Positions 53,194 to 62,588 of a stretch of 64,000 nucleotides of DNA are shown piece after piece. Source of the DNA: Dorea formicigenerans (GTDB lineage: Bacteria; Bacillota; Clostridia; Lachnospirales; Lachnospiraceae); NCBI RefSeq assembly GCF_025150245.1, contig NZ_CP102279.1, forward strand, positions 485,001 to 549,000, read 5' to 3'. The notes beneath the pieces are model-generated. The model did no database searches and was not told where the DNA came from. It worked only from the letters and a program-made list of their open reading frames with translations. Both the position numbers and the translations under genes were made by a program. How positions within the stretch are numbered: the stretch's first letter is position 1; each line of letters begins with the position of its first letter.

Positions 53194-55032
53194 ATGTGTG
53201 GGATTGTAGGATTTACAGGTGATATGCAGGCAGCACCAATTCTGTTGGATGGTCTTTCTAAGCTGGAGTACCGAGGATATGATTCAGCAGGAATCGCAGT
53301 AAGAGATGGAGAGAAAGAGACAGAAGTCATAAAGGCAAAAGGTCGTCTGAAAGTTCTGGCTGAGAAGACGAATGGCGGAGAATCCGTACCTGGAACATGT
53401 GGTATCGGACATACAAGATGGGCGACTCATGGAGAGCCATCTGAGACAAATGCACATCCGCACATCAGTGATGATGGCAATGTTGTAGCAGTTCACAATG
53501 GTATTATAGAGAACTATCAGGAACTGAAAGATAAGCTGATCCGTAAAGGTTATTCTTTTTACTCAGCAACAGATACAGAAGTTGCTGTAAAATTAGTTGA
53601 CTATTATTATAAGAAATATCTCGGTACACCGGTTGATGCAATCAATCATGCATTGATCCGTATTCGTGGTTCTTATGCACTGGCAATGATGTTTAAGGAT
53701 TATCCGGGAGAGATTTATGTGGCAAGAAAAGACAGCCCGATGATACTTGGTGTAGATGGTGAGAATTCTTACATCGCATCTGATGTTCCGGCTATTCTGA
53801 AATATACAAGAAATGTGTATTACATCGGAAATCTTGAGATGGCTCGCGTAAGAAAAGGAGAGATTACATTTTATAATCTGGACGGAGACGAAATTCAGAA
53901 AGAGTTGAAGACGGTCGAGTGGGATGCAGAAGCAGCTGAAAAGGCTGGATTTGAGCATTTCATGATGAAAGAGATCCATGAGCAGCCAAAAGCAGTTTCT
54001 GACACTTTGAATTCTGTCCTGAAAAATGGAGCGATTGATTTATCGGAAGTAGGATTATCCGAAGAGGAGATGAAAGAGATCAGCCAGATTTATATCGTAG
54101 CATGCGGATCTGCTTATCATGTAGGTATGGCAGCACAGTATGTCATTGAAGACCTGGCAAGAATTCCGGTACGTGTGGAACTGGCAAGCGAATTCCGTTA
54201 TCGTAATCCAATCTTAGATCCAAAAGGTCTAGTCATTATCATCAGCCAGTCCGGAGAGACTGCAGACAGCCTTGCAGCACTCCGCGAATCTAAGGAGATG
54301 GGAATTAAGACACTTGGTATTGTAAATGTGATCGGATCTTCTATCGCAAGAGAAGCAGACAACGTATTCTATACACTGGCAGGACCGGAGATTTCTGTAG
54401 CTACAACAAAAGCTTACAGCACACAGCTGATCGCAACTTATGCACTTGCAATTCAATTTGCAAAGGTTCGTGGACAGATTACGGAAGAACAGTATACAGG
54501 ATATATTGAAGAGCTGCAGACAATTCCGGATAAGATCAGTAAGATTATTGCAGATAAAGAGAGAATCCAGTGGTTCGCAGCAAAACAGGCTAATGCAAAA
54601 GACGCATTTTTCGTAGGAAGAGGAATTGATTATGCAATCAGTCTGGAAGGAAGCCTGAAGATGAAAGAAATCAGTTATATCCATTCTGAGGCATATGCAG
54701 CAGGAGAATTGAAACACGGAACCATTTCTCTGATCGAAGATGGAACATTGGTAATCGGAGTGCTGACACAGCCAGATCTCTATGAGAAGACAGTCAGCAA
54801 TATGGTAGAATGTAAGAGCCGTGGAGCGTACCTTATGGGATTGACTACATTTGGTCATTACAATATTGAGGATACAGCAGATTTCACTGTTTATATTCCA
54901 AAGACAGATCCACATTTTGCAACATCACTTGCAGTTATTCCATTACAGTTGATGGGATATTATGTGAGCGTGGCAAAGGGATTAGACGTAGATAAGCCGA
55001 GAAACCTTGCAAAGAGTGTAACAGTGGAATAA
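53194..55032 (+). CDS. glmS: Glutamine--fructose-6-phosphate aminotransferase (isomerising)
   Basis: This 612-residue enzyme makes glucosamine-6-phosphate, the first step to UDP-GlcNAc for wall and capsule. The start at 53194 is set by AAGGAG and by the need for Cys directly after Met (MCGIVGF), the glutaminase nucleophile. The glutaminase domain (about 1-240) shows GIGHTRWATHG and HNGIIENY. Two SIS sugar-isomerase domains follow (ACGSAYHVG, SQSGETADS, GRGIDYAISLEGSLKMKEISY), and the end is PRNLAKSVTVE. It is intact and of standard length. Confidence 0.98.
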   Translation: MCGIVGFTGDMQAAPILLDGLSKLEYRGYDSAGIAVRDGEKETEVIKAKGRLKVLAEKTNGGESVPGTCGIGHTRWATHGEPSETNAHPHISDDGNVVAVHNGIIENYQELKDKLIRKGYSFYSATDTEVAVKLVDYYYKKYLGTPVDAINHALIRIRGSYALAMMFKDYPGEIYVARKDSPMILGVDGENSYIASDVPAILKYTRNVYYIGNLEMARVRKGEITFYNLDGDEIQKELKTVEWDAEAAEKAGFEHFMMKEIHEQPKAVSDTLNSVLKNGAIDLSEVGLSEEEMKEISQIYIVACGSAYHVGMAAQYVIEDLARIPVRVELASEFRYRNPILDPKGLVIIISQSGETADSLAALRESKEMGIKTLGIVNVIGSSIAREADNVFYTLAGPEISVATTKAYSTQLIATYALAIQFAKVRGQITEEQYTGYIEELQTIPDKISKIIADKERIQWFAAKQANAKDAFFVGRGIDYAISLEGSLKMKEISYIHSEAYAAGELKHGTISLIEDGTLVIGVLTQPDLYEKTVSNMVECKSRGAYLMGLTTFGHYNIEDTADFTVYIPKTDPHFATSLAVIPLQLMGYYVSVAKGLDVDKPRNLAKSVTVE

Positions 55033-55057
55033 GAATAATAGAATAAGAATGTTAATT

Positions 55058-55096
55058 GAGGACATAGTGTTTATTTAAAATGCTATGTCCTCTTTA
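55058..55096 (+). terminator. glmS terminator
   Basis: GAGGACATAG / CTATGTCCTC around a 15-nt A/T loop, followed by a T-containing tail, 26 bases after glmS. Confidence 0.85.
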
Positions 55097-55099
55097 TAA

Positions 55100-55138
55100 A
55101 AAATGAAGCCTCCCACTTAAGGAGCCTTCATTTTTTAT
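55100..55138 (-). terminator. Bidirectional terminator between glmS and the L25 gene
   Basis: AAAAATGAAGCCTC / GGAGCCTTCATTTTTT (with TCCCACTTAA between) lies 77 bases beyond the minus-strand L25 stop and has A/T runs on both sides. Confidence 0.85.
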
Positions 55139-55214
55139 GAGTGTCTGACAAATTTCAATTATGATATCTGTTCAGATACAAAATGTTCAATTTGAAAATG
55201 ATCCGATACTGGGA

Positions 55215-55796
55215 TTACTCAGTCTCTTCACTGTCTTCGTCATCAGCAATTGCAATATGTGATTCAGTTACAGTAACAACAGTTGTCTCAGGATCTGTAA
55301 CCAAGTGGACATCTTTATCCTGTGCAAGTGACAGATCTTTTACTTTAATCGTATCGCCGATACGGAGTTTTGCTACATCAATCTCAACTTTGTCAACAAG
55401 TGCAGATGGAAGTGCTTTATAAGAAACTTCCTCTAACTGTTGCTGCAATACACCAGATTCAAGTTTGTCATGGTTTACAAGAACAATCTCTGCAACAGAA
55501 TGTACAACTTCATCTTTGACAAGAGCCTGGAAATCCATCTCATCTACTCTGCCTTTTAATGGGTTATAATCAACCTCTTTGATCAATACATTGTGGGATT
55601 CGCCGTCAATATCCAACATGATCTGGCTTCCTTTATTGCTCGTCTTAAGCAGGCGGTCAACTGCGGCAGCATCCATTTTTACTGGAATGGACTCTTTCAT
55701 CTCTTTGCCGAATACGTTACCGGTAACATAGCCCTCTCTTCTTAATTTTTTTGCCTTTACGGCAAGTGTTCTTTTTTCAGCTTTTAAAGTATTCAT
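55215..55796 (-). CDS. rplY: Ribosomal protein L25 / general stress protein Ctc
   Basis: This 193-residue protein binds 5S rRNA in the large subunit. It is the long CTC/TL5 type: an N-terminal L25 domain (residues about 4-90, with KKLRREGYVTGNVFGKEM and VDEMDFQAL) and a C-terminal beta domain (about 95-180, VEIDVAKLRIGDTIKVKDL). The acidic tail ADDEDSEETE is common in this form. GGAGG lies close before the ATG on the minus strand. The 312-nt gap to putP holds both promoters. Stress control as in Bacillus ctc is possible but no sigma-B box is evident. Confidence 0.95.
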   Translation of the reverse strand: MNTLKAEKRTLAVKAKKLRREGYVTGNVFGKEMKESIPVKMDAAAVDRLLKTSNKGSQIMLDIDGESHNVLIKEVDYNPLKGRVDEMDFQALVKDEVVHSVAEIVLVNHDKLESGVLQQQLEEVSYKALPSALVDKVEIDVAKLRIGDTIKVKDLSLAQDKDVHLVTDPETTVVTVTESHIAIADDEDSEETE

Positions 55797-56023
55797 TTAT
55801 CTTTTCCTCCAAGTCTGAATAATTTTATGAGTTCTATTTGTTACAACTGTAGTATAGCACCTGCACAATATTATGATTAACCAAAAAATATAAAAAACAG
55901 AGAAAAAGATTATGCAAAATAGACAAAGCACTAAGACCTGATGTTTCATGTATAACGGATGAAACAGATGAATAATGTTACCAGGTCGTTACCAGGTGAC
56001 GTTAACGGGCAAGAAAGCATATA

Positions 56024-56051
56024 TTGACAAATATTCATTTTTTAGTATAAT
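56024..56051 (+). promoter_or_regulatory. putP promoter
   Basis: TTGACA (56024-56029) and TATAAT (56046-56051) match both consensus boxes with a 16-bp spacer. A small hairpin GCTCTC-GAAA-GTGAGAGC follows at 56061-56079 in the leader. Upstream, near 55978-55995, GTTACCAGGT occurs twice, a possible regulator site. Confidence 0.85.
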
Positions 56052-56108
56052 TAATACAATGCTCTCGAAAGTGAGAGCGTTCTTTGATTATAGAAAAGGA
56101 GAGAGAAC

Positions 56109-57653
56109 ATGACAACAACAGTATCTATATTAATTGCATTTGGCGTCTATCTTTTGGGAATGATCGGAATTGGGATCTGGAGCATGAGACAGACGAAGGG
56201 GGCAGACGATTTCTTCCTCGGAGGACGAGGACTTTCCGCTCCGGTAGCTGCGATGTCTGCACAGGCATCTGACATGAGCGGCTGGTTGCTGATGGGACTT
56301 CCGGGCTCTGTATATGCACTTGGAACCGGGCAGGCATGGATCGCCGTAGGACTTGGACTTGGAACGATTGCTAACTGGCTTATTATCGCAAGACCACTTC
56401 GTGCATATACAATTGTAGCGGGAAATTCTATGACGCTTCCGGAATTTTTCGGAAACCGTTATCACGATGAAAAGAAGATTTTACTTGGTATTTCTTCAGT
56501 TATTATCGTCATTTTCTTTCTGGTATATACAGCTTCCGCGCTGGCAAGCGGAGGTAAGCTTTTTAACACTGTATTTGGATTGGATTACCATATAGCTTTA
56601 TTTCTGGGTGCAGCAGTTATTCTGATCTACACATTTATGGGAGGATTTCTTGCAGTGTGTTCTACAGATTTCTTCCAAGGATTACTGATGTTGATTGCAA
56701 TTCTTGCAGTACCGGTGCTGGCATGGGGATTTGTAGGTGGTGATTTTCATAACATGCTTGCAAATACAGGAGTGAATCCGGACAATTACTTAAGCTTTAC
56801 ATATAATGGAGATCATCCGATCACAGCGGTAGAGATTATTTCTAATATGGCATGGGGACTTGGATATTGTGGTATGCCACATATCCTGATTCGTTTTATG
56901 GCAATCCGCAGTGAGAAAGAACTGAAGAAATCTTCGGCAATTGCAATTGTGTGGGTTGTACTTTCCCTTGGATTTACGATTGCGATCGGACTGCTCGGAC
57001 GTGCTTTTCTCTATCCGGAGATTCTCGGAGTAACAGAGGGGGCACCATCAGCAGAGTCAGTATTTATTGAGATGATCCAGAAGGTTTTCATTGAAAAGAT
57101 TCCGATTCCATTTATTGCAGGATTGTTTATCTGTGGAATTCTGGCAGCTGTAATGTCAACTGCAGATTCACAGCTTCTGGTATGTTCTTCTTCCGTATCT
57201 AAAGACATTTACCAGAACATTCTGAATCCGGAAGCTTCTGATAAGAAGGTATTAAATGTAGCACGTATGACAACATTTGGCGTAGCTGTAGTAGCATTTT
57301 TCATCGCATGGGATCCGAACAGTTCTATCATGGACCTGGTATCTGATGCATGGGCAGGACTTGGAGCAGCATTTGGTCCGCTTGTCGTTATGAGCCTCTT
57401 CTGGCGCAGAACGAATCTTTCGGGAGCTGTGGCAGGACTGGTGTCCGGAGCAGCGACTGTGCTGATCTGGGATTATCTTCCAATTGTAAATGGACAGACA
57501 ATCGGAAATGCAACAGGTATTTATTCTTTGTTAGTCGGATTTGTTATCAGCCTGTGTTTTATCGTAATCGTCAGTATGGTTACAAAAGCACCGGACGAGA
57601 CAATTCTTGCGCAGTTTGATGAATATAAAAAATACGAAGAAAAAGATATGTAA
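56109..57653 (+). CDS. putP: Sodium/proline symporter
   Basis: This 514-residue SSS-family transporter of the inner membrane takes up proline with sodium. It has about 13 helices. The conserved start is LLGMIGIGIWSMRQTKGADDFFLGGRGLS. Further signatures are SAQASDMSGWLLMGLPG, GLGYCGMPHILIRFMAI, and CGILAAVMSTADSQLLVCSSSVSKDIYQ, which holds the sodium-site serines. AAAGGAGAG precedes the ATG. It is a single-gene unit with its own promoter and terminator. proC in the same region may serve proline metabolism too. Confidence 0.96.
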   Translation: MTTTVSILIAFGVYLLGMIGIGIWSMRQTKGADDFFLGGRGLSAPVAAMSAQASDMSGWLLMGLPGSVYALGTGQAWIAVGLGLGTIANWLIIARPLRAYTIVAGNSMTLPEFFGNRYHDEKKILLGISSVIIVIFFLVYTASALASGGKLFNTVFGLDYHIALFLGAAVILIYTFMGGFLAVCSTDFFQGLLMLIAILAVPVLAWGFVGGDFHNMLANTGVNPDNYLSFTYNGDHPITAVEIISNMAWGLGYCGMPHILIRFMAIRSEKELKKSSAIAIVWVVLSLGFTIAIGLLGRAFLYPEILGVTEGAPSAESVFIEMIQKVFIEKIPIPFIAGLFICGILAAVMSTADSQLLVCSSSVSKDIYQNILNPEASDKKVLNVARMTTFGVAVVAFFIAWDPNSSIMDLVSDAWAGLGAAFGPLVVMSLFWRRTNLSGAVAGLVSGAATVLIWDYLPIVNGQTIGNATGIYSLLVGFVISLCFIVIVSMVTKAPDETILAQFDEYKKYEEKDM

Positions 57654-57689
57654 GAATAGAAGTGTAAATAATAAGAAATGTAAGTATAA

Positions 57690-57747
57690 GGTCGCTATAT
57701 GGCTAATGTTAACTTCATGACATTGGCTGTATGGCGCCTTTTTCGTT
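57690..57747 (+). terminator. putP terminator
   Basis: A long imperfect stem pairs GGTCGCTATATGGCTAATGT with ACATTGGCTGTATGGCGCC and ends in T5. Confidence 0.8.
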
Positions 57748-57758
57748 GCCAAGCATAC

Positions 57759-57787
57759 GACAAAAAGGTCCGGTGGACCTTTTTTAG
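57759..57787 (+). terminator. Second hairpin terminator after putP
   Basis: AAAAAGGTCC / GGACCTTTTTT with a 3-nt GGT loop. It backs up the preceding terminator and insulates the next gene. Confidence 0.85.
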
Positions 57788-57983
57788 TTACATAGCAGGA
57801 AGTGTTAAATTATCTATATTTGATATAATATTAACTCAATTTGATGAAAAAAGTTTGTTTTTTAACTATCAATCGTATTATTTATAGAAAATTGTGAAAA
57901 ATAGTAAAATAACATTGAATTGAGTGTAAAAATGTGATATGGTACGTTATACAAGAAAAGGCTTACTGAAAGGAGAAGAAAAT

Positions 57984-58784
57984 ATGGGATTTTTAACAGG
58001 TAAGACAGCGATCATCACAGGAGCGGGACGCGCGGTATTAAGTGATGGCAGATGTGGATCTATCGGATATGGAATCGCAACTGCATATGCAAAAGAGGGG
58101 GCAAATCTTGTTATTACAGGACGTAATGTGCAGAAACTGACAGATGCAAAAGAAGAATTAGAGAGACTGTACGGAATAAAAGTACTTCCGGTACAGGCAG
58201 ACGTATCTGCAGGCGCAGACAATAAAGCAGTTGTTGACAATGTTGTGAAACAGGCAATCGATACATTTGGGCGAATTGATGTGCTGATCAACAATGCACA
58301 GGCTTCTGCATCCGGAGTTACACTGGCAGATCATACGCAGGAACAGTTCGATCTGGCAATGTATTCAGGATTGTATGCAGTATTTTATTATATGCAGGCA
58401 TGCTATCCATACTTGAAAGAGACAAAAGGAAGCGTCATCAACTTTGCTTCCGGTGCAGGACTTTTCGGTAATTATGGTCAGTGTGCATATGCGGCAGCAA
58501 AAGAAGGAATCCGTGGACTTACAAGAGTTGCAGCAACTGAGTGGGGACCGGACGGAATCAATGTCAACATCGTATGCCCACTTGCATGGACTGCACAGCT
58601 TGAGAAATTCGAGCAGGCTTATCCGGACGCATTTAAGGCAAATGTAAAGATGCCGCCGGCAGGTCACTATGCAGACGCAGAGAAAGAGATCGGAAGAGTG
58701 TGTGTACAGCTTGCATCTCCTGACTTCAAATATATGAGTGGTGAGACACTGACACTGGAAGGTGGAATGGGTCAGAGACCATAA
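57984..58784 (+). CDS. SDR-family hydroxysteroid dehydrogenase, probably 12-alpha type
   Basis: This 266-residue NAD(P)-dependent short-chain dehydrogenase has the cofactor loop TGAGRAVLSDGRCGSIGYGI (extended relative to TGxxxGxG), LINNAQASASG in place of NNAG, and the catalytic Tyr/Lys in QCAYAAAKEGIRGL with Ser in NFASGAG. The end is MSGETLTLEGGMGQRP. To my memory these segments closely follow the NADP-dependent 12-alpha-hydroxysteroid dehydrogenase of gut clostridia, which oxidises the 12-hydroxyl of cholate. Substrate is therefore inferred. AAAGGAG lies before the ATG at 57984; an upstream ATG at 57939 has no binding site. It is a single-gene unit. Confidence 0.85.
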   Translation: MGFLTGKTAIITGAGRAVLSDGRCGSIGYGIATAYAKEGANLVITGRNVQKLTDAKEELERLYGIKVLPVQADVSAGADNKAVVDNVVKQAIDTFGRIDVLINNAQASASGVTLADHTQEQFDLAMYSGLYAVFYYMQACYPYLKETKGSVINFASGAGLFGNYGQCAYAAAKEGIRGLTRVAATEWGPDGINVNIVCPLAWTAQLEKFEQAYPDAFKANVKMPPAGHYADAEKEIGRVCVQLASPDFKYMSGETLTLEGGMGQRP

Positions 58785-58800
58785 ATAAGAATTTATCAAT

Positions 58801-58852
58801 AAAAAGATGCATGATCGCAGAAAAAGATTCTGCAGTCGTGCATCTTTTTTCT
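58801..58852 (+). terminator. Bidirectional terminator between the two SDR genes
   Basis: AAAAAGATGCATGATCGCAGAA / TTCTGCAGTCGTGCATCTTTTTT, a 21-bp stem with one mismatch, serves the plus-strand SDR and, on the other strand, the convergent SDR whose coding region ends at 58853. Confidence 0.92.
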
Positions 58853-59590
58853 TTATAAGTATCCCCCGTCAAATGTGATGATCTGTCCGGTGAGATATTC
58901 TGGCGCGCAGATTAGTTTCCATACCATTTCAGCAACTTCTTCAGGGGTGGCGAAGCGTCCGGCAGGGATATCTTCCGCAAGTTCTGCCCGTTCTGCTTCG
59001 TCTAATTGTTTATTCATTTCGGTATCGATGACACCACATGCAAGAGCATTGACTGGAATTTTACTTCTTGCCAGTTCTTTGGCAAGTGCCTGGGTGAGCC
59101 CGCCGACACCGGCTTTGGAAGCAGAGTAAGCCGCTTCACAGGATGCACCGTTTACGCCCCACATGGAGGAAATGTTGATGATCCTTCCGCTTCCGTGTGA
59201 CAGCATAGGAGGAATGGCAGCGCGGCAGCAGTAGAAGACGGAGGAGAGATTACTGGAAAGCACCTTGTCCCAGTCTTCATCAGTCATATCCATGAGAAGC
59301 CCGATGTGGGAAATCCCGGCATTGTTTACCAGTACATCCAGATGGTCACAGGTCTTGGCAATCGTATGGAAGATTTTCCGCACAGTATTAGGATTTCCAA
59401 TGTCACCTGGCACCAGTGTACATGTGCCAATCTTTTCAATTTCTTGTCTGGTTTCTTCCAGTGCGTCAAAAGAGCGGGAACAGTTCAGGAAGATATGATA
59501 GCCCTCAGCCGCGAGTCGAAGGGCGATCGCACGTCCGATGCCACGGGAAGAGCCGGTAACAAATGCATATTTTTGTGTATATTCAGACAT
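58853..59590 (-). CDS. SDR-family oxidoreductase, FabG/YmfI-like
   Basis: This 245-residue short-chain reductase is canonical: VTGSSRGIGRAIALRLA, LVNNAGISHIG, Ser-Tyr-Lys in ISSMWG and AAYSASKAGVGGL, and the FabG-like ending EYLTGQIITFDGGYL. It resembles 3-oxoacyl-ACP reductase paralogues, including YmfI, which reduces 5-aminopentanone on elongation factor P. A stand-alone gene away from fatty-acid synthesis genes favours a YmfI-type or other specialised role over FabG. GGAGG lies before the ATG. Confidence 0.9.
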   Translation of the reverse strand: MSEYTQKYAFVTGSSRGIGRAIALRLAAEGYHIFLNCSRSFDALEETRQEIEKIGTCTLVPGDIGNPNTVRKIFHTIAKTCDHLDVLVNNAGISHIGLLMDMTDEDWDKVLSSNLSSVFYCCRAAIPPMLSHGSGRIINISSMWGVNGASCEAAYSASKAGVGGLTQALAKELARSKIPVNALACGVIDTEMNKQLDEAERAELAEDIPAGRFATPEEVAEMVWKLICAPEYLTGQIITFDGGYL

Positions 59591-59773
59591 AATGACCTCC
59601 AGGAAAAATGTTTTTATGCATTACAGTTGAGGCAAAAATCCACAACATCATCTTATAAATACATATTTATATTTATTATATACTGGAATGATTGATATTT
59701 GAAGAACGAGATGCTATTATTTAAATAATAGTTGATAAGCACGCTTGTAATATAGGACTTATCAATAAGACAG

Positions 59774-60388
59774 GTGACTGGCAGCGAATATGGGGATAAA
59801 ATTTTGAACGAATTAGAAAAGAAAGGGCAGATGGTCGCTCGTGCGATTGCATTTGCTACAAAGGCACACGAGGGGCAGTTCCGAAAAGGGACGAAAAGAC
59901 CGTATATTGTTCATCCATTGGAGGTGGGTGAGATTGTCGCAACACTGACTTTTGATGAGGAGATTATCAGTGCAGCGCTTTTGCATGATACAATCGAGGA
60001 TTGCCAGGGAATTACACGGGAAGTACTGGCGCAGGAGTTTTCTGAGCGTGTGGCAGCGCTGGTGGCTCAAGAGAGCGAAGACAAGTCAAAAACATGGTTT
60101 GAGCGCAAGAGTCATACGATTGAGCATTTAAAATATGCACCGTATGAAGTGCGTATGATTGGTCTGGCAGACAAGCTTTCTAATATCCGTGATATCGACA
60201 GGGATTATCCGGTCATGGGAGAAGAGTTGTGGAATCGTTTCCGAATGAAAGAAAAGAACACGATTGGCTGGTATTACAAAGGATTGCGGGAATCTCTGCG
60301 CGAAGGATTTGAGCAGGAAGAAGCATTTCGCGAGTACAGTTATCTGGTAGATAAGAATTTTGGGATAGATGAGTCACCTCACATCTGA
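59774..60388 (+). CDS. HD-domain phosphohydrolase (MESH1/SpoT hydrolase-like)
   Basis: This protein of about 204 residues is of the HD_4 type found in the hydrolase half of Rel/SpoT. The motifs are ATKAHEGQFRKGTKRPYIVHPLEV, the HD pair in SAALLHDTIEDC near residue 75, and IGLADKLSNIRDI near 130. There is no synthetase domain, so it may be a small alarmone or nucleotide hydrolase. The start is uncertain: GTG at 59774 has a weak site, and a TTG about ten codons later follows TGGGG. Confidence 0.85.
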   Translation: MTGSEYGDKILNELEKKGQMVARAIAFATKAHEGQFRKGTKRPYIVHPLEVGEIVATLTFDEEIISAALLHDTIEDCQGITREVLAQEFSERVAALVAQESEDKSKTWFERKSHTIEHLKYAPYEVRMIGLADKLSNIRDIDRDYPVMGEELWNRFRMKEKNTIGWYYKGLRESLREGFEQEEAFREYSYLVDKNFGIDESPHI

Positions 60389-60400
60389 TATAGCTGTGTA

Positions 60401-60450
60401 AAAAGGAGACGCTTCAGATTTATAATAGAATCTGAAGCGTCTCCTTTTTG
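60401..60450 (+). terminator. Strong terminator after the HD gene
   Basis: AAAAGGAGACGCTTCAGATT / AATCTGAAGCGTCTCCTTTTT (20-bp perfect stem, 8-nt loop). The following 165 bases to proC are AT-rich with no feature seen. Confidence 0.95.
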
Positions 60451-60615
60451 TTGTTGCCAAGTTAATTGAGGAACCGGGCGACCACAATGTTTGATTAAGT
60501 GCTGTTCACACTTAAAATTTGGGTTGGGTAAAATTAATAATACAATAAAAATTTGATTAAATTATATTGCAAAATTATGATAATATCAAGACATTTTTGC
60601 AAAATAAAAAATTTT

Positions 60616-61410
60616 TTACATGCTCTTGGAAATTTCTTCACAAGTTTTCATGGCTTCGATTACGGAGCTGCGGAAGCCTTTTTCTTCCAGGACACGGACA
60701 GCTTCAATAGTTGTTCCTGCCGGGGAACATACCATATCTTTTAACTCACCTGGATGCTTTCCGGTTTCCAGAACCATTTTCGCACTTCCAAGAACTGCCT
60801 GGGCAGCGAACTGGTAAGCCTGAGCTCTTGGCATACCACCGGAAACGGCTGCATCAGCCATAGCTTCGATAAACATAAATACATAAGCCGGGGAGCTTCC
60901 GCTAACAGAAACGACGGTGTCCATCAGGCGCTCTGGAATGATCTCAACGCGTCCGAAACTCTCCAGAAGTGTGAGGACATAAGCAATCTCTTCTTTTGTC
61001 ATATATTCATTCGGGCATGCGGCTGTCATACCAGCTCCCACAAGCGCCGGAGTATTTGGCATTGTACGGACAATTTTTACATTTTTACCAAACTGTTCCT
61101 TTAACCACGCCAAAGTTTTGCCTGGTGCGATTGTGATAATGATCTGATCTTCACGAACATCATCTTTGATTTCGGCAATTACCTCTGCATAGAACTGCGG
61201 TTTTACAGATAGAATGACAATATCAGAACGATTGATAACTTCATGGTTGTCAGCAGTTACCTGAATTTTGAACTGCTCTTTTACACGCTCGCGTCCAGCT
61301 TCCATGACATCTGCTCCGATAATATCATTTGCAGGGATGATCTGATTCTTTATAATACCGCCCATAATAGCAGACGCCATATTTCCAGTGCCGATAAAAC
61401 CTAATTTCAT
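60616..61410 (-). CDS. proC: Pyrroline-5-carboxylate reductase
   Basis: This 264-residue NAD(P)H-dependent enzyme catalyses the last step of proline synthesis. It has MKLGFIGTGNMASAI at the start, MPNTPALVGAGMT near 108, and the ProC signature SPAGTTIEAVRVLEEKGFRSSVIEAM near the end. The start at 61410 is preceded by AGAAGGA on the minus strand; an in-frame ATG 12 codons upstream would be less well placed. The 320-nt gap to the next gene (61411-61730) holds the proC promoter region and no recognised gene. Confidence 0.97.
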   Translation of the reverse strand: MKLGFIGTGNMASAIMGGIIKNQIIPANDIIGADVMEAGRERVKEQFKIQVTADNHEVINRSDIVILSVKPQFYAEVIAEIKDDVREDQIIITIAPGKTLAWLKEQFGKNVKIVRTMPNTPALVGAGMTAACPNEYMTKEEIAYVLTLLESFGRVEIIPERLMDTVVSVSGSSPAYVFMFIEAMADAAVSGGMPRAQAYQFAAQAVLGSAKMVLETGKHPGELKDMVCSPAGTTIEAVRVLEEKGFRSSVIEAMKTCEEISKSM

Positions 61411-61730
61411 AGTGATTCCTTCTTTCTTATTATTTGCCTTTCCCATGTTCGTTCATTTCCGGGTGGAAAATGTGTAGTTTAGCCGTATTGCTAAGATTCG
61501 TTTGGTAATCATTTTCCAGGCATCTTAGGAAAATAATAGCATTCTGGAAAAATGAAGTCAATCCGAAGTTAAAGGAATCGCTCTTGCGCGTTTTGGCAGG
61601 GATGACATTGTGAGACTCGCTCTTGTAGGAAGTGACAGAGTTGGATATAATATACAAGAAATAATTTTTGCATTTGCATTTTTGAAATTAAGTGAAAATA
61701 TATAGAAATTTGGTTAGGAAGTGACTGAAT

Positions 61731-62357
61731 ATGAAAAAAGAACTGGATTATTTTACAATAGAAGGGTGCTACGGAGGCAATCAGGACTGGTTCACGAATC
61801 TGGTTATGCATATGGGTGGCTGTGCTGCAGCGACCGCATGCGACAGTTGCATTTATTTCGGACTTCAGAATGAAAAGATGAAGCCGCTTTATCCATTCAA
61901 TATAGAATGCCTTACAAAAGAAGATTATAAGGCATTCAGCCAGATCATGAAACCTTACCTCAAACCACGTGCTGGCGGTGTACGGAAGCTTAGCTGGTTC
62001 GTGGAAGGTCTTGGACGATATATTCAAGATGTAAATGAAGCGAAACACACTGATATTTACATCAGGATGGAAGAATTCTGTGGTGATCATACATGGCAGG
62101 AAGCAGCTATATTTATTAAAGAACAACTAGATCAGGACATTCCTGTACCGTACCTGCTTTTGCGCCATCAGAACGAAGCCTACAAAGACTATATCTGGCA
62201 TTGGTTCCTGCTCACAGGATACGAAGAAAAAGATGAAAAAATGTACATCAAAACAGCAACTTATGGGGAAAGCGACACCTTCGAACTTGAAGACTTCTGG
62301 AACACCGGCTGCGAAGAAAAAGGAGGCCTCATACGCCTTACACCACACTACAATTAA
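61731..62357 (+). CDS. C39/papain-like peptidase-fold protein
   Basis: This 208-residue cytosolic protein, without signal peptide, has a possible papain-like dyad: NQDWFTNLVMHMGGCAAATACDSC with Cys near residues 31-39, and the region around YIWHWFLLTGYE with a His near residue 143, in the order and spacing of C39-type peptidases. ECFGDH-like EEFCGDHTW lies between. No substrate or partner gene is evident. AGGAAGTG precedes the ATG. The similarity is by pattern only. Confidence 0.6.
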   Translation: MKKELDYFTIEGCYGGNQDWFTNLVMHMGGCAAATACDSCIYFGLQNEKMKPLYPFNIECLTKEDYKAFSQIMKPYLKPRAGGVRKLSWFVEGLGRYIQDVNEAKHTDIYIRMEEFCGDHTWQEAAIFIKEQLDQDIPVPYLLLRHQNEAYKDYIWHWFLLTGYEEKDEKMYIKTATYGESDTFELEDFWNTGCEEKGGLIRLTPHYN

Positions 62358-62435
62358 TTAGGTAACGTGTTTGACCATCCGGCTTTCAGATATAGAATAA
62401 AAAGTAACAATAGAATATATCAGTACCAGGAAATA

Positions 62436-62464
62436 TTGACGATACACCTAACCTACGCTACAAT
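62436..62464 (+). promoter_or_regulatory. Promoter of the cyclophilin gene
   Basis: TTGACG (62436-62441) and TACAAT (62459-62464) with a 17-bp spacer. The leader after it contains an inverted repeat GAAAATTACCGG / CGGGTAATTTCC (about 62479-62540). Confidence 0.75.
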
Positions 62465-62588
62465 ATTACTCAGGATTTTCGAAAATTACCGGGAACAGAA
62501 TGACTGCAAATTTAGATTCGCTTTTCGGGTAATTTCCAACAATCTGAGAAAAATTAAAATAAAAATATAGAAGAAAGAGGTATACAAT

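Noticed and set aside
54229-54915. Minus-strand frame of 228 codons inside glmS
   Set aside because: It is antisense to a highly conserved enzyme gene and has no start signal or family match.
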